This document shows positions 44,610 to 56,565 of a stretch of DNA of 64,000 nt, piece after piece (the stretch's first letter is position 1; every line of letters starts with the position of its first letter). The stretch comes from Sorghum bicolor (Eukaryota; Streptophyta; Magnoliopsida; Poales; Poaceae). The stretch covers positions 15,120,501-15,184,500 of the forward strand of contig NC_012870.2 of the NCBI RefSeq assembly GCF_000003195.3, given 5' to 3'. The position numbers were made by a program, and so were the translations under genes. The notes under the pieces are model-generated. The model saw only the letters and a list, made by a program, of their open reading frames with translations. It was not told the DNA's origin and made no database searches.

Positions 44610-44984
44610 TAAGGCAATATGTCAGTATTTCACAGCACAGATACTGGTTTAAAACAAAAATACAAATGGTTCCTTAAAGGAAACACAATGGTCGCAAAAT
44701 GTTTCCTTGCTGTGGCAGCAGCTCCCTTGGACTCGCACGGCAGCGCGGGTGGCGGGACCCACTGTGTACGCGTCCGCAGCGTTCCCGTAGCGGGACGCCA
44801 CACTTTCATACCGTGCACGAGACGAGACGAGACGACCCCGCCGTCGACTGGACCCACCGCGCACCCACCGCCCAGCGGGACCCACGCCGTCCTTGTCCCC
44901 TCACTGCCTGTGCAGAATGTCCCCGGCCCCCACCGCACGCTGACCCCGCCTCCGCCTCCGGCGACCCGGATCCCCGCCGGCGAA

Positions 44985-47900
44985 ATGGCGGCGTGGTGCT
45001 CCGCCGAGTCCACCAAGCCGGTCTTCGTCGGGATCTACGGCGCCGTCCTCGGCGGCTTCGCGGTCTCCGCCCTCTTCTTCCTGCTCTCCTCCTTCTCCAC
45101 GCTCTCGGCGCCCACGCTCCCGCTCCCCGCCGCCGCCATCGCCGGGGCCAACCTCTCCGCGCCCACTCCCGCCCAGCCCGAGACCATGTACAACCGCCCC
45201 ATCTGGAAGCCCCCGCCCCGGCGGGCGCGGATGCCCTCTCCGCGCGCGTTCCGGCTCACCCGCGACATGGTCGCCGCCCGCGCCCGCGACGGCGTGATCG
45301 TCGTCACCTTCGGCAACTACGCCTTCCTCGACTTCATCCTCACCTGGGTGCGCCACCTCACCGACCTCGGCGTCGACAACCTCCTCGTCGGCGCCATGGA
45401 CACCAAGCTGCTCCGGGAGCTCTACTTCCGGGGCGTGCCCGTCTTCGACATGGGCAGCAGGATGGCCACCGAGGACGCCGGGTGGGGCTCCCCCACCTTC
45501 CACAAGATGGGCAGGGAGAAGGTGCTGCTCATCAACGCGCTCCTGCCTTTCGGGTACGAGCTGCTCATGTGCGACACGGACATGGTGTGGCTCAAGAACC
45601 CATTGCCCTACCTCGCCCGATACCCCGACGCGGATCTCCTCACGTCCAGCGATCAGGTCATACCCACCGTCACCGACGACAGCCTGGAGAACTGGAGGGA
45701 AGGTAATTATTGACCACAGATACGACGTGGGTTCTGAATCTTTCTGGTTGCTAAGTTGCTCGTGTGTTCGTTACCAATCTCTGCTGCGAGCAGTAGTAAT
45801 CAAGCACAGATCACATCATATTCTTTTCAATCCTGAGATTGACAACAGAGATGGTGTGATATGCACCTGAATATAGTAAACGGACCCAAAGAAGTTATAT
45901 CTTATTTCTTTCACAAAAAAATAGAAGAAGCTATATCTTATTTGTAGCTGAACTGAACATTATGTTAGGAGGCTGAAGAGCTGCATGAGCCATTTCCCTT
46001 GTACTGCTTATCTTGGTAAGTTCGAAATGAACTTGCATTTAAGTACAAATACACACTGTTGAGCATTTTCAAAAGTTTACAGTCAATGAAGAAAGATTTT
46101 CACTAGTGACAGCAACGTACAACTCATGTAGCTATTTGTGAAGTACTGAAGTATATGTGCATGAGTATCATGAAGCAAATACCTGGGATACAGACCTTAT
46201 TGAACATACCCTCTTGCTTGGGAATCCTGTGTAGATGAAGACAACTAAGCAGCTCAGCATTCTCTTGTGTTTCACTGGCATTATTGAGTGATGGATGCAC
46301 GCATTTCAAGCATGGTATAACTGTAAATATTTTTATATTTTGGTTCCTCTACTCAGTGTTGTAATATTATAATTTAACAAATAAATTCCTGAAAGCATGA
46401 GTTATATTCAGTGTTTTTTTGGTAGATTTAGATCATTGATTGCCATCTTTTCAATCTTTTTGTGCTCTAGGAATTTTAAAAACATAAGGTATTGTTGGTC
46501 CTTATGGACCTAGTCATATGTACCCTCCAGTCTCCATAGCCCAACAAAATGATTTCATGCTCGAATTTATTATGCTGTACTTCGCCCTCATCTTTCAGGC
46601 ATTTCCTTTCCACTCTTGTATCTCCTCATGATTCTATTAAGTTACCTAACTGAAGCAGGGATGCTTTGGTGGTTCACAACTTTTGAGCGAATTATTTTAT
46701 TGTCTTCTGAAAACTACATAACCGAAGATTCCAGTGCTATGTAATTGATAGCATGACAGTCAATCTCTATTATCTTATTCACAGTTACTGGTGCATTCAA
46801 CATTGGTATTTTCCATTGGCGACCCACTGAACCTGCTAAAAGGCTGGCAAAAGATTGGAAAGATTTAGTCATATCTGATGATAAGTTGTGGGACCAGAAT
46901 GCTTTTAATGATCTTGTACGCAAAAATTTTGGACAGCCAGTTCAAGGAGGTGATCTTGTATATTCTTATGATGGGAAACTGAAGCTGGGAGTACTACCGG
47001 CAAGTATATTTTGCAGCGGCCATACATATTTTGTGCAGGTAGGAGTATTTCTTTGTTTGTGGTTGCCAATTAGAAATTTTGCATTTGAAAACACTTTTTA
47101 GTTAGATAATAGTTGTATCTCATTACATTTTAGTGTCCATGTAGCTCTTTGGACATTCTGTTGGCATTGTTTTGGTAGTTTTTCGCCTTGCTAGTTGTGT
47201 TCATAGTGCTCTACTGATTTGAAGGTGCTCTGTGTTTATTTTCTTTGGATTGTCAGGGCATGTATAAGCAGCTTCATTTGGAACCATACGCAGTTCATAC
47301 TACTTTTCAGTATGCGGGTACTGAAGGAAAGCGCCATAGATTGCGAGAGGCAATGCTTTTCTTTGATCAACCATCTTATTATGATTCTCCAGGTCTATTC
47401 ACTGTCTATACCTGTCAGGCTGTCACAAGCAAACTGTACTCTACTGTCTTGAACAGAGATTCGTGCTTATTCTGACTGGTTTATTCAAGTGCCTTGAAAG
47501 TAGAAATGGACTCTGTACTAGTAGTACTCTTAATCTCTTATAGTTTCTTCTTTTTACCATTTTATTACTGTTTCTGTACTTAGTCTACTGTCCTGTTGCA
47601 GGAGGCTTCCTGTCATTTAAACCTAACATTCCAAAAAGTTTGCTATTAGACGGTGCTCATACTGTTGAATCTCATTTTGAGTTGGTTAATTATCAGGTAT
47701 CTTCTTGTATATATATTCGATCAAATTACTGGCTGTATGTCTATTATTAATATTTGCATGTTCTTTTAATCTAATTAGTTGCATGAAACTTTTCAGCTGA
47801 AGCAAATAAGAACTGCACTTGCAGTCGCATCCTTGTTAAAGCGGACACTGGTAGGTGAAATGTCTCTTTTCTATACTTGTTTTCTTCATGCTTGTTGCTT

Positions 47901-49810
47901 TCCTTTCGTTCAGCTGTTTTCTAGTTTAATTTGAAATGATTCATTTGCATGACTGTGGGGGTAAATGGACATACCTTCAGGTGGAAGCATCTAACTGAAA
48001 CTTGATTTGCCCCTGTTCCATTGACATCATTAATTTGGTGTCTTTCTAAAAATCTTACGTGCCTGATCTCGAAGATTACTATTATATTCTTACATTTTGA
48101 GATACTGTGCGCCGTCTCTCCTTAATTAATACAAATTTCTCAATTCCGTTTACCAGCAAAATTTCCATATGATCAAGGTAGAGCCTTAGAAGTACTATGG
48201 TGATAAGTTAGATGTTAACATTTGTTTACACTAAATGCTTGCTCACAGTTCAGTACAAGACAGAATCATCATTTTTTAGGTTCTACTGCTTTAGTAGGTA
48301 CTCCTTCCGTTCCAAATTGTAAGTCGTTCTGGCTTTTTTAGATACCAAGATTTTATTATGTATCTAGACCATAATGGATATCTAGTGCATAGAAAAAAAG
48401 CTATGTACCTAGAAAAGCCAGAACAACATAATTTGGAATGGAGGGAGTAAGATTTTTGAAGTATTATCTAGCTTTTTGTAGTGTTTATACATGTTGATGC
48501 CCCTTTTCTGACTGCAGTTTGTACTTTTAGGTAATGCCTCCATTATGGTGCAGGCTTGATAGAATGTGGTTTGGACATCCTGGAATTTTAGAAGGAACAA
48601 TGACCAGACAACCTTTTCTCTGCCCGATGGATCATGTGTTTGAGGTAATTCTGTAATGAAAATTTTCCTTTTGTAATGGGGAGGCTATTGTTTCTCTATA
48701 AAACCTGATATCCATACTGCCACCTTAGCTTTAAATAACATGTCACTTTCACCTCATGAGGTTTGTTCTGTAGTTGGTTAGTGGTGTTGCCAATCCATAT
48801 TGCCCCTCCCCTCTCCTACCCTCTTAAACTTGGCCTTGAGCCTTTCAAAATGGCCCTTATCGAGGGTCTGAAGAGAATAGTTAGCTGATATTTGTAAATC
48901 AGTTATGAATCGAATTTCCTTATAATTTCATGGGTCATGGCACAGGTTCATGTTATGCTAAAGGACTTGCCCAAGGAAGAGTTTGGTCCACATATTGATT
49001 TCAGAGAGTACTCTTTTCTTGAGAATCCATCATTACCTAAAGAGGTAATTTCAAGTGATTTGCTGTTTTTTTTTTAATTTCAACTTGAATGCTTGGCAAC
49101 AAGAGATATGAGCTTTTGTCCTAATTGTTTCGATTTGGAGCGTTCAATTAGGTGAAAGATTCGTTACTGGATGTTCAACTCTGTGATGAGCATAGCTCCA
49201 GATGCTCTGCAGTTGATGAAACCGATAAGCACAGACCCTTTCTTTTACCAAGAAATAGTACTGAAGAAAAGGTAAATTGTTATTTCTTTCGTGCTGTATG
49301 TGGTTTCAGTTTAGTCCAAAGTACAACAGTCTAAGTAAATAGAAAAGAAACTGAACGGCTGAGGAATATAACATTTTATTCAAACTCGGAAATACTATTG
49401 TATCTTGAAGCTAGGAAATTTTGCTCTGTTTTTTGTACATATGCTGAAGTTGTGCCTTTTCTTCCCTTTTATAGCTGTTGGATTTGTTGTCACCATATAA
49501 GGATGTCAAAATCATACAATTCTCATCTATGGTTGATGCCTTTGGTGGTTTTGCTGATGCAGTAAGCTGTTATATCTTGTACATGTTGCTTAATATTCTG
49601 GATAAAAGTTTCCATCTTAACGCAAATTACTGAAACCAGGCTGTGGAGAAGAAGTTCCGAAATCGTGTGAAGAGGTATGTGGGCCTATGGTGCTGTGTAG
49701 AGTTCCGTGATATTGGTCACATATATTATGACATGTACTGGGACGAGAAACCAGGGTGGAAGCCACACCCTCCAGAGACTAGGGAACAGGACCATCCACC
49801 TTGGTCATGA
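44985..49810 (+). CDS. XEG113: extensin arabinosyltransferase, GT77 family, XEG113-like
   Basis: Ten exons: 44985-45702, 46785-47038, 47257-47392, 47602-47696, 47797-47850, 48531-48644, 48946-49044, 49152-49271, 49475-49561 and 49640-49810. They sum to 1848 bases, 615 residues; all introns are GT-AG and in phase. In Arabidopsis XEG113 adds arabinose to hydroxyproline-linked arabinan chains of extensins in the Golgi. It is a type II membrane protein: the hydrophobic anchor near 12-38 (PVFVGIYGAVLGGFAVSALF) precedes a proline-rich stem. The GT77 catalytic part starts at about 95 (DGVIVVTFGNYAFLDFILTW) with the DxD motif CDTDMVW at residues 197-199. GAFNIGIFHWRPTEPAKRL and NAFNDLVRKNFGQPVQGGD follow. 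The frame is open upstream to 44619, but the ATG at 44985 gives the expected N-terminus. A Stowaway MITE sits in intron 5. The gene appears intact. Confidence 0.93.
48301..48447. mobile_element. Stowaway MITE, 147 bp, in intron 5 of the GT77 gene
   Basis: CTCCTTCCGTTCCAAATTGT on the left and, on the minus strand, CTCCCTCCATTCCAAATTAT on the right. The TA duplication is at 48299-48300 and 48448-48449. GTCGTTCTGGCTTTTT and AAAAGCCAGAAC extend the hairpin. Confidence 0.9.
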
Positions 49811-51061
49811 CTGCTGACAAGGTGCCAGAAAGATTGTAATGATGAGGATATGAGATCTTGTAACAACAGGTTTACCTGGGTCACCGGAGCAGTCTGCTCC
49901 TTTTTGTTGGTGGTCCAATCGATTCTTGAGGCCAATTTTGTGCTTCGTAGAAAAAATGTAGCCCGGCTTTGTAGCTCTGATCTTCCATAGAGTGATTCAC
50001 CTGTGGACTAGTGGCGGCCCTTTGTTCGCAGCTCATCGGTTGAAGCCTGGGGCTCAATGATTTAGTTGGAGGCAACATTTAGATCACGGCTTAGTTCCCT
50101 CTTATTTACATCATGTTCATAGTTGATACAGGCATCAGCTCCAAATGAGAAAAGGCCATTGTTGTGAAATGTTGTGGAAAACTCGGCTGTCTGCTGCTGC
50201 AATAGGAAGCCGTTGAGCTACTTATCTGGCTGCTGATATATAGGCATCTCTCGTAACTGTTGTGCAAAACTTTGCTTAATTGTTCTTACATAGTCAATCA
50301 GAACAGATTTTTGACCCTTAATCTTTCTTACAATATGTTTACATTTGCAAAAAAAAAAATCAATATTTTCGTACAGGCAGTTTTGAATATAAATGTTTTG
50401 ATGTAAATTTCATGTTTTAGTTTTATATATAGTTTGAATAATTGCTGATCAAAATTTGCAAAATTATTTTTTCCCTGTAGAAAATATGATTACCATTCCG
50501 AGATGACAGATAACTTGACCAGGCCTCTTGCAGCCCGCGGGTCGGCACTGTTGCTTGGATTCCAGTTACCGTGACCTGGTCAATGACATGCAGGCCACGG
50601 GGCGAGGGACCTCCGTGTCAGTGACACAAGACATGGCGTGCACTTACGGGGTTACCGCTGAGGCAGGGTTAGTGACCATATTGTCGTTGGCCAGAGTAGG
50701 GTGTGCGTCCGCCGGCGTCCATTCGTCCGATGGGCTGAGGCACAGCCGGAAAGTGACGTACATATGTACATGCACTGCTCCACGAAAAGTCATTTGCTGA
50801 GATAAGCTCAAGCGAAACAGGCTCGTTGCAAAAGTCCACACTCGTATCTCCATCCTTCGCCGTGAGCACGAGTCAAGGAGACGACTCATCGACGGCGTCG
50901 TCGCCACACCGGCAATTGAAACACAGTCAGGCACCATCTGGCATCTGCGGCGTACTACAAGTAGTAGCTGCTGTTACATTCCAAGCTCCAAAGCAACGGC
51001 CTGCCCTGGCGACGATCACTCCAGCGACGATGCGCCAGCGGGGAGCCAAGATTGATGTGAT
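49811..51061. other. GT77 3' UTR region and intergenic sequence
   Basis: The first few hundred bases are probably 3' UTR of the GT77 gene. From about 50500 the sequence becomes GC-richer, with no gene recognised before the LRR relic. Confidence 0.4.
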
Positions 51062-51519
51062 GACACCGCGGCTCTGCTCGCCTTCAAGGCCGCGGCCGGG
51101 GCGCCGTGCTCGCGTCGTGGAACGGCCGCGTCGCCGCCAGTCCGTGGCACCTGGGACGGCGTCACGTGCAACAACCTGGGAGGATTCAATCCCAAGAAGC
51201 CTTGGACAGCTTAGCGACCTCATCAGTCTTGATCTTTCAAGCAATTCCCTGAACGTTTCGATTCCTGAAGAAATATTCCAGCTGCAGAGTCTCTTTCGTT
51301 GCTCCTGGACTTCCTTACCTTTCGACGTCGGAAGGATAGCTAACCTCAACACACTGATCTTGTCAGGAAACCAGTTGTCTGGCCAGATACCGACAACGAT
51401 CAGAAATTGCATAGTTCCTGAGGTGCTCTTACTGGACAGGAAAAACTCATTCCAGGGAAGCATACCTGAGCCTCTAGGCGACGTCAAGGGTCTCCGCATG
51501 CCACCATCACGGTTATAGC
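51062..51519 (+). pseudogene. LRR receptor-like protein/kinase N-terminal fragment
   Basis: It starts in one frame with the LRR N-terminal cap (TAALLAFKAAAG). The cap's cysteine part TWDGVTCNN follows in a shifted frame, then LRRs: IPRSLGQLSDLISLDLSSNS, LNVSIPEEIFQLQSL, LNTLILSGNQLSGQIPTTI and a further degenerate unit ending IPEPLGDVKGL. At least one frameshift separates cap and repeats. Transmembrane and kinase parts are absent and no signal peptide is visible. The fragment derives from an LRR-RLK or RLP gene and is not expected to work. Confidence 0.8.
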
Positions 51520-52904
51520 AGAGGTTAGGCCAAGTTCCCAGAAAGGGCGCATCAAACCAGCAGGTTGGGCCGGAGCAGGGCCGGATCGTGCAACTGTACA
51601 GTTGTTGATTAGAGCATTTTGGTTGGGCCGGAAAGGGGAGGCACGGCTGACGAGAAATCGAGCCCAACCGAAGTGGACTGAGCGCGGTGCGGCGGCGGCG
51701 GCAGGCAGCAGCAGCGCAGGTCGATGGCCGATGGGATTGCCACGGACCGTGCGCCGGTGCTCGCGTGGATCCGACGGCCGCACGGGCACCCGCGCAGGAG
51801 CGACGGCAGCGAAGCGCGCGCGCCACAGCCCACAGGTCCGTTGCGCTGGGGCGCCAGACTTGCCGGCGGTGGCAGAGCGAGTCAAATCCGGCGCGGTGCG
51901 GGGGTCCATGCGCCATGCCGCGCGCGGCAGGGAGCTAGTCGTAACGTAACTGCCCTATCCGCGCGCGACAGTGAGCTATCCCCTCCACTCCCCGGCCCGC
52001 CTGACCGGCCGAATTAACGGCGTGCTGGCCCATGAACATGAAGGCCATCTGTAGAAGCGTGCATATCGCACAGTACTGTTGTGATCTGCCGCCGGTCAGA
52101 GGCGGTGTCTCCGCGCGATTTGCATCCCACCGTCCTGCCTCATCATCATCATCATCATCATCATCGTCAGTGCATTCCATTGATGGCACACTGATTGATG
52201 AGATCTCGATCTCCTCTCCTCCCCTCCCCGGCCATCGCTAGATCTGGTAGCAGCTATATAGCTAGGTGTAGGACGTAGGCCATGTTATTATGAGCCTGTA
52301 GCTTCGTACACTATTCCTCTGATGACACCATGTCATCTTCTTACCTTAACAAGACCGGAGATACTACGTACCAGCCTGCTGCTGCCGCGTCTGCAGTACT
52401 GCACTTGCCTGCACTGCACTCTGGACTCTCTGGAGCTGAATTTACTCCGATGATCAAGGCCGGCCGGCTGGCCAATATGGATGGACTTATGGAGATCTGG
52501 GGACTAATAAGTTGCCGTCGTCCTGCAGCCTGCAGGCAGAGCAGAGAGGCCAATAGAGGAGAGGCTGAACTGAGGAGGGAGGCTGCAGGGTTGAGCCCCA
52601 GCTTCGCTGCTGAGGTGGGGTCACTCATGAGCTCGCTCGCAGAGTCGCAGCGCTAGCTAGCTAGCTACTTGATGGCAATCACAGGCGCCAATCCGCGGAC
52701 GTCGCTTTTGACGCTCTCATTAATCCCATGCATGCAAGCGAGCCGCGATGGGATGCCCACACACACACATGAGACGCCATTCAATAGGAACCCCCCTCCC
52801 CTCCCCTCCGGCGTCTTCCCTCGTCGCCAGGAAACCCTCCTCCTCCACCGTTGCATTTGCATACATCCAGCAGCAGTAGCGCACCATCTCTGATCCTCCG
52901 TCCT
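51520..52904. other. intergenic and distal Dof promoter, no gene recognised
   Basis: GC-rich sequence with many overlapping open frames on both strands and no domain. A (CAT)n/(ATC)n microsatellite lies at 52139-52166. Confidence 0.45.
52139..52166. repeat. (CAT)n microsatellite
   Basis: About nine uninterrupted CAT units. Confidence 0.9.
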
Positions 52905-52911
52905 TATATAC
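52905..52911 (+). promoter_or_regulatory. TATA box of the Dof gene
   Basis: TTATATA in the context GTCCTTATATACGCGG, about 230 bp upstream of the ATG. It gives a leader of roughly 200 bases containing CTAGCTAG repeats. Confidence 0.6.
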
Positions 52912-53136
52912 GCGGAGCGTGCCCACCTAATCACCTGATACCTAGCCGCCTGCTCGTCACGTACCATCGCCTAGCTACCTAGCTAGCTAGGCCCGATCGA
53001 GCGAGCTGCTGCAAGCTAGGGCCGCCCGGCCGCCGGCGGTGACACCGCCAGATCGAGAGCTCTCTCGATCGCCGCCCGCGCGCGCCGGGCTCTAGTTAGC
53101 TTCTGCTTGTTGCGAGGCACCGGGTACGTAGTATAT

Positions 53137-54294
53137 ATGGCGTCGGCGACGACAGCGGCGACGGGGGACGACGCTGTCGGGACACGGAAGGGCGGCACCG
53201 GCGGTGCAACTGCCGGCGGGGGCACGGCGCCGCAGACGCAGCAGCAGACGCCCCCGCCGCCCGAGCAGGGGCTGCGGTGCCCGCGCTGCGACTCCCCCAA
53301 CACCAAGTTCTGCTACTACAACAACTACAGCCTGTCGCAGCCGCGCCACTTCTGCAAGACGTGCCGCAGGTACTGGACCAAGGGCGGCGCGCTCCGCAAC
53401 GTGCCCGTCGGCGGGGGATGCCGCAAGAACAAGCGCTCGCGCTCCGCGGCCGCCGTGGCCGTGGCCGCGGCGGCAGCGGCCTCGCGCCTCTCGCTCAACC
53501 TGCCGCCGGCGGAGGCCGCCGCCGCCGACCAGCAGCAGGCGGCGGCGAGGCTCGGCTTCCTTGGCGCCGCCCATCATCATCCGGCCGTGGCGTCGTCGCC
53601 GATTGGCGGCGCAGGCGCCCCCGCGGCCGACTACCACCACCAGCAGGCGGGCATGATGGCCCTGCAGCCGCGGCTCCACGGCCCCGGCGCCGTCGTCGGC
53701 CAGTACGTGCCGTTCGGGGACTGGCCGTCGTCGGGGGACGTTTCTTCTGGCGGAGGCTGCCACGCGGTGAACGGTGGCGCGGCCGCGGCGGTGAGCATGA
53801 GCAGCAGCATCGCGTCGTCCATCGAGTCGCTGAGCTTCATCAACCAGGATCTGCACTGGAAGCTGCAGCAGCAGCGGCTGGCCACCATGTTCCTAGGCAC
53901 GCCGACGACGAGCTCCGGCGCCGCCGCGGGGGCCCATGTCGACGGCGCCGCCGCGGCGGCAGGAGCAGCAGCACCGCATGTAGTGGGCGGCACCTTCCTG
54001 CACATGGCGGCGGGACCACCGCCACCGCACGGCATGGTGGAGGCGACCACCATGGCGCCGCCGGCGGCGACGTCGTGGTTCATGGACAGCTCCTGCTACG
54101 TGCTCCCTTCCCCGACGACCGCGCATCACGCTAACACCGCCGCGGCGGCCGTCGTAGCCACCAGCAACTGCAACGTCGTCAACAGCAGCGGCGGCGGCGA
54201 CGACGACAACGCGACGTCGAACAACAACAACTGCGGGCCGGGGAGCGCAATCCCGTCGTGGGGCGACATGTCGACGTTCGCGATGCTGCCTTGA
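53137..54294 (+). CDS. Dof-type zinc finger transcription factor
   Basis: A single exon of 385 residues. The ATG at 53137 is chosen because the few codons open upstream contain no other ATG. Dof proteins are plant-specific nuclear regulators that bind AAAG cores. The Dof finger lies at about 46-98 with the CX2CX21CX2C pattern: C48, C51, C73 and C76 ([17 protein letters not shown], then [17 protein letters not shown] and [13 protein letters not shown]). The remainder is rich in A, G, H and S homopolymer-like runs. Near residues 225-252 it has [20 protein letters not shown], a block I associate with the vascular Dof subgroup that includes the PEAR factors. The protein ends in [11 protein letters not shown]. 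No intron is seen. Family assignment is certain; the subgroup is a suggestion from memory. Antisense frames over the gene are composition effects. Confidence 0.95.
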   Translation: MASATTAATGDDAVGTRKGGTGGATAGGGTAPQTQQQTPPPPEQGLRCPRCDSPNTKFCYYNNYSLSQPRHFCKTCRRYWTKGGALRNVPVGGGCRKNKRSRSAAAVAVAAAAAASRLSLNLPPAEAAAADQQQAAARLGFLGAAHHHPAVASSPIGGAGAPAADYHHQQAGMMALQPRLHGPGAVVGQYVPFGDWPSSGDVSSGGGCHAVNGGAAAAVSMSSSIASSIESLSFINQDLHWKLQQQRLATMFLGTPTTSSGAAAGAHVDGAAAAAGAAAPHVVGGTFLHMAAGPPPPHGMVEATTMAPPAATSWFMDSSCYVLPSPTTAHHANTAAAAVVATSNCNVVNSSGGGDDDNATSNNNNCGPGSAIPSWGDMSTFAMLP

Positions 54295-56262
54295 TGATGG
54301 CCGGCGCACCGCACCAGCAACAGGAAGAGCTCCAGTTTGGAAGAAGGGCTGATTCCGAAGGAATTGAGCTAGCTAGCAAAGGGGATATATATATATATTT
54401 ACTACTTAACTAGTAGCTGTCCATCTCTACTAACTACATATTGTATTTGTTAATTAATCATTGTGTGGGTATATTATATTTATATTTGTCGAAAACATTC
54501 TGATCGGCCATATAGCTAGATCCATGTTGTCATGGTAGCTGGTCTTTTTCTTTTCTTTTTCTCTTTACTTCATTCTTCTTGTTCTTTTTCACTTTGTCTA
54601 TCCATATGCATATTAATCGATCAGCTGTCATGCACACTCATGCATATATGTATACCTCATGTTGATTACTTTGTGCTCCACGTACGTACGTAAGACTTCT
54701 AAAAGATTGCTGGATTAGCTGTGGTTGCTTGGAAATAGCACTGTATATATATATATTCTTCTTGATTGCATATATACAAACTTTACCCACTGCACACTGC
54801 AGCAGCAGCATGAATAAGTTGTTTTCTGATCCGATCTATCCATGCATGAATGAAAGATGCATATGGGTGCAACAGGGCGATGGTATACGCAGCTGTAGCA
54901 AGCGGTGTTTCCTGTGGGTGTGTGAGCTGTAGGCGCGTCGTCCAGCTCGATGAGTGAGCGAGCGATCGAGAGGCTCCAATGGCTGCCAGGCATGAGATGA
55001 GACGAAGCTAGCTAGCGGCGCCTGTGACCGAGACACAGACCGATGATGGTGTTGTGTGTGTTAGGTTCAGGGTCACGGGAATCCCATCTATCCCACGTAG
55101 AGCTCGCGAGCTACCAGCCCAGCCCAGCCAGAGCCACGTACGTGTACTTGTACCCGTGTCTGTGTACCGGCCGGCCGGGCGCAATGTGAGCGCAAGTGAG
55201 GCTAGCTAGCAGGCTTAGCTTAACCGGCCAAGCTCTCTGCTATGAATATGATAGGCTGCTGCAGCAATAATAATCAGCCAAATCTCGTCTCCTAATGCGT
55301 GGCAAAGTGCAGTTCATTCATCCATCGATCAAACCTAGGTATATAATCCCAAACACAGCCGCACACAGGCACACACTATAACTAGAGACCTGGGCCTAAT
55401 AACTAAATTTGTGCTACTACACGTACATTCGGATGGTGCAGGAAGATAGTAGTAGTAGCAGCAGCTGCATGCACATTCTATCGGACCTCTAGCTGCCAAT
55501 GCAAAGTGGTGCCCGGCCGGAAGACAGTAATGGCCTGACAGCCCTGTCCGAGGCCGGTGATAAATACTTCTGCTCCATGAGCGAGCCAGCAAGTGATACG
55601 AGAGCAATGAAATAAGAGAGTAGAGAGGGATCCACGCGTTCATCATATATGTGATCCTGAAGGCTCCTTTCTTGTCTTCGGCAGTTGGATTCTTCCATTC
55701 CTGGTCCTCCTGGGATCTTCATCTCGTCGTCGAGCATAAGCATCGCCGGAGACTGACGAGATCGACAGGGCCGCCCTCCAGGCCGCCATTAACTTCTTCG
55801 ACGACCGTTGATGCGCGCGCTCGATCTTATCTGCTGCATGCTTGCAAGGATCTGCATCCACACCAGAACCTCAGGGTTAAGAGAGCGAGCTAGGAAAGAA
55901 AAGGGTCGAAGGCAGTAAAATCAGCGAGGTTACGTCCTGCATGCATGCCCAATATGGAAAAATTATGGTGTGGTGCTTACAAAGAGATTTGTTCTATAAG
56001 TAGATCCTATAATTAAGGCTATAACCATGACAATCTGACCGGAAATGACAGTTATCATAAGCAAAGCAACTGATGCGGTCGTCGAGGATTGACATGACAC
56101 CAGTGTGTACGTATGGTGTTGCCAAAAAGTTTATCAAGGTTTTGCTAGAACAGGAAAGCAGTAAGCATACTGAAGTCAGGTGAACATGGGGTTAAAAAAA
56201 CTGACAGCGCACGGTAGAAGTTGCAAACCTGATATATATTGGGACGCCTGAAGGCAAGAGAC
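54295..56262. other. Dof 3' UTR and intergenic sequence, no gene recognised
   Basis: It contains short AT microsatellites (for example near 54386 and 54745) and many CTAGCTAG words. A GC-rich minus-strand open frame at 55643-55861 lacks a domain. Nothing else is supported. Confidence 0.4.
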
Positions 56263-56265
56263 TGA

Positions 56266-56562
56266 GGGGGTGTTTAGTTTAAAAAAATACAAAATACAAA
56301 ATTTCAACTATTTTGAAATGATGGAATACAAAATACCAAATTTTCCAGGGTCAACGTTTAGTTCCATCTAAAATATAGAATTTATTGTCCTCATGAAGGC
56401 TCATGAGACTCTTTTGGGTTTTTTTGACCTCTTAAGACCAAAATCTGAAATGGAGAATAATTACTTTTTTGTTAAAAAATTTGCATGGTGTTTAGTTTCA
56501 TTCTATAAAATGATTAACTAAAATCCAAAAATGTTTGAAATAGGAGGGAAACTAAACACTCC
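56266..56562. mobile_element. TIR element (MITE-like), 297 bp, second copy of the family at 63-360
   Basis: Ends GGGGGTGTTTAGTTT and, on the minus strand, GGAGTGTTTAGTTTCCC; TGA duplication at 56263-56265 and 56563-56565. The interior shares CTCTTTTGGGTTTTTTT and GAGAATAATTACTTTTTTG-like blocks with 63-360 in inverse orientation. Confidence 0.82.
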
Positions 56563-56565
56563 TGA

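Noticed and set aside
44619..44984. N-terminal extension of the GT77 protein upstream of 44985
   Set aside because: The frame happens to be open, but the expected anchor-type N-terminus starts at 44985 and the extension lacks family similarity.
44901..45503. 200-codon antisense frame over the GT77 exon 1, and the 335-codon alternative + frame
   Set aside because: GC-rich third positions leave other frames open; the conserved family protein is in the annotated frame.
50927..51916. 329-codon minus-strand frame over the LRR relic
   Set aside because: No domain; the + strand shows recognisable LRRs in the same place.
53092..54309. Long antisense and alternative frames over the Dof gene
   Set aside because: Arginine/alanine-rich shadows of a GC-rich coding exon.
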